NCBI RefSeq assembly: GCF_005222805.1 | Contig: NZ_STGC01000005.1 | Span: forward strand, 620,001-684,000 | Length of the DNA: 64,000 bases | Direction of reading: 5' to 3' | Origin: Devosia sp. FKR38 | GTDB lineage: Bacteria; Pseudomonadota; Alphaproteobacteria; Rhizobiales; Devosiaceae | Part shown: positions 63,143 through 64,000 of the stretch, one piece after another | Layout: every line of letters starts with the position of its first letter | How positions within the stretch are numbered: position 1 is the first letter of the stretch | Made by a program: the position numbers and the translations under genes | Notes under the pieces: generated by a model | The model's input: the letters and a program-made list of their open reading frames with translations, nothing else | The model's database searches: none | What the model was told of the DNA's origin: nothing

Positions 63143-64000
63143 CAGCGGGCCCTCGGGTCGAGGACGCGGTAGAGCACGTCCGAAATCTTGTTGATGAAGA
63201 TGAACACGGCGCCGATCACCAGCGTCGAGCCCAGCACGGCATTCATGTCGGCATTGAGCAGGGCCGTGGTCAGATAATTGCCGATGCCGGGCCAGGAAAA
63301 CACGGTCTCGATCATCACCGAGCCTTCGAGCAGCCCGGCATAGCTGAGGCCGATGACCGTGATCAGCGGCACGCGGATGGGGTTGAAGGCATGGCGCCAG
63401 ATCACCAGACGCTCCGGCACGCCCTTGACCCGGGCGGTGGTGACGAACTCCTGGCTGAGCTGGTCCAGCATGAAGCTGCGCGTCATGCGGGCAATATAGG
63501 CCAGGCTGAAAAAGCCCAGCACCGAGGCCGGCAGCACCAGATGCGTCACGGCATTCCAGAAGATCTCGATCTCACCGGCGAGGAGACTGTCGACCAGCAA
63601 CAGGCCGGTGACCGGATGCACGAGGCCATCGTAGAAAATATCCAGACGCCCCGGGCCGCCCACCCAGCGCAGGCGCGCATAGAACAGCGCCAGCCCGACC
63701 AGACCCAGCCAGAAGGCCGGCATCGAATAACCCAACAGGCCCACCACCCGGATGATCTGGTCGATGATCGAGCCCTGGCGGCTGGCCGCGATCACGCCCA
63801 GCGGCACGCCGAGCACCACGCCGATGATGATGCCGATGGTGGCCATTTCCAGCGTTGCCGGGAAGAAGCGGCTGAGATCCTCGACCACGCTGCGCCCGGT
63901 GCTGACCGACTGGCCGAGATCGCCGGAAAAGACGTTCAGCACATAGTGCACGAACTGGATCGGCAGCGGCTGGTCGAGGCCCATGGCGACGCGCGCCGCC
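63142..64000 (-). CDS. Peptide ABC transporter permease (DppB-like), partial at the window edge
   Basis: At least 285 residues are visible, and the N-terminus lies beyond the right edge. GLDQPLPIQFVHYVLNVFSGDLGQSV is the usual post-helix-1 region of DppB, so about 30-50 residues and the first helix are missing. The coupling loop FVTTARVKGVPERLVIWRHAFNPI is intact. The frame stays open to base 64000 (AARVA before GLDQP), so a substrate-binding gene, if present, is upstream outside the window. Confidence 0.9.
   Translation of the reverse strand, partial: AARVAMGLDQPLPIQFVHYVLNVFSGDLGQSVSTGRSVVEDLSRFFPATLEMATIGIIIGVVLGVPLGVIAASRQGSIIDQIIRVVGLLGYSMPAFWLGLVGLALFYARLRWVGGPGRLDIFYDGLVHPVTGLLLVDSLLAGEIEIFWNAVTHLVLPASVLGFFSLAYIARMTRSFMLDQLSQEFVTTARVKGVPERLVIWRHAFNPIRVPLITVIGLSYAGLLEGSVMIETVFSWPGIGNYLTTALLNADMNAVLGSTLVIGAVFIFINKISDVLYRVLDPRAR

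Noticed and set aside
1..64000. tRNA, rRNA, riboswitch, CRISPR, phage or transposase genes
   Set aside because: None recognised by eye on either strand. The palindromic repeats are the only candidate mobile sequences, and no transposase is present.

Overview
The window is a GC-rich, densely coded chromosomal segment of an alphaproteobacterium. It is most likely from the Hyphomicrobiales (Rhizobiales), possibly Devosia-like. The family guess rests on gene order and protein style: rpiA-DUF2059-gor, a plant/rhizobial-type glutathione reductase, a class II DAHP synthase, a 180-kDa-class NAD-glutamate dehydrogenase, putR-putA, DUF2865 and DUF6894 proteins, and a zinc-less second GluRS. This is inference, because no 16S or database search was available. 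No rRNA, tRNA, CRISPR array, prophage, transposase or integrase was seen, so most of the window reads as core or shell chromosome.

Layout. 1-4.8 kb: end of rpiA, a secreted DUF2059 protein, gor, a class II DAHP synthase and an orphan outer-membrane beta-barrel. 4.9-10.7 kb: nadE-gltX (ATGA overlap), converging with a DUF2865 protein, then a fumarylacetoacetate-hydrolase-family enzyme and a cytochrome c'. 10.9-16.7 kb: cysS, two tandem GFA-family zinc proteins, cimA, and a Pro/Ala-rich LysM protein. 16.8-19.7 kb: a Cys-rich ArsR regulator coupled to an Atm1-type exporter, then a GNAT acetyltransferase. 19.7-24.9 kb (minus): PadR regulator, RND adaptor, RND pump. 25-36.1 kb (minus): nadC-cysQ, an AGE-family sugar isomerase, fbp, a UvrD-like helicase and the giant NAD-glutamate dehydrogenase.

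36.4-43.7 kb is a sulfur/iron/redox block: sulfate-binding protein, DUF6894, flavin reductase, 7Fe ferredoxin, Fe-superoxide dismutase, a SufR-like Fe-S regulator, a group III truncated globin, and cysTWA. The SufR-like gene diverges from sodB over a near-perfect 22-bp palindrome.

43.8-52 kb: a TPR-GGDEF protein, a stand-alone GAF protein and a complete oligopeptide ABC operon (BCDF, then the binding protein). 52-57.7 kb: a composite palindromic repeat, putR/putA, an exported protein and a TetR regulator. 57.8-64 kb: an RsmB-like RNA methyltransferase, an exported ferritin-like (DUF2202) protein, a second GAF protein homologous to the first, and a second peptide ABC operon (F, D, C, partial B) that runs off the right edge.

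The most unusual themes are these. (i) Two paralogous small GAF proteins each lie beside a peptide-importer operon, one of them also overlapping a diguanylate cyclase. (ii) A SufR-type regulator is wired to sodB, a globin and sulfate uptake rather than to suf genes. (iii) A 9-codon leader ORF ends on the apparent TTG start of cysT. (iv) Composite hairpin repeats lie in intergenic gaps. Almost every long reading frame opposite the real genes is a GC-codon-bias shadow and was left out.
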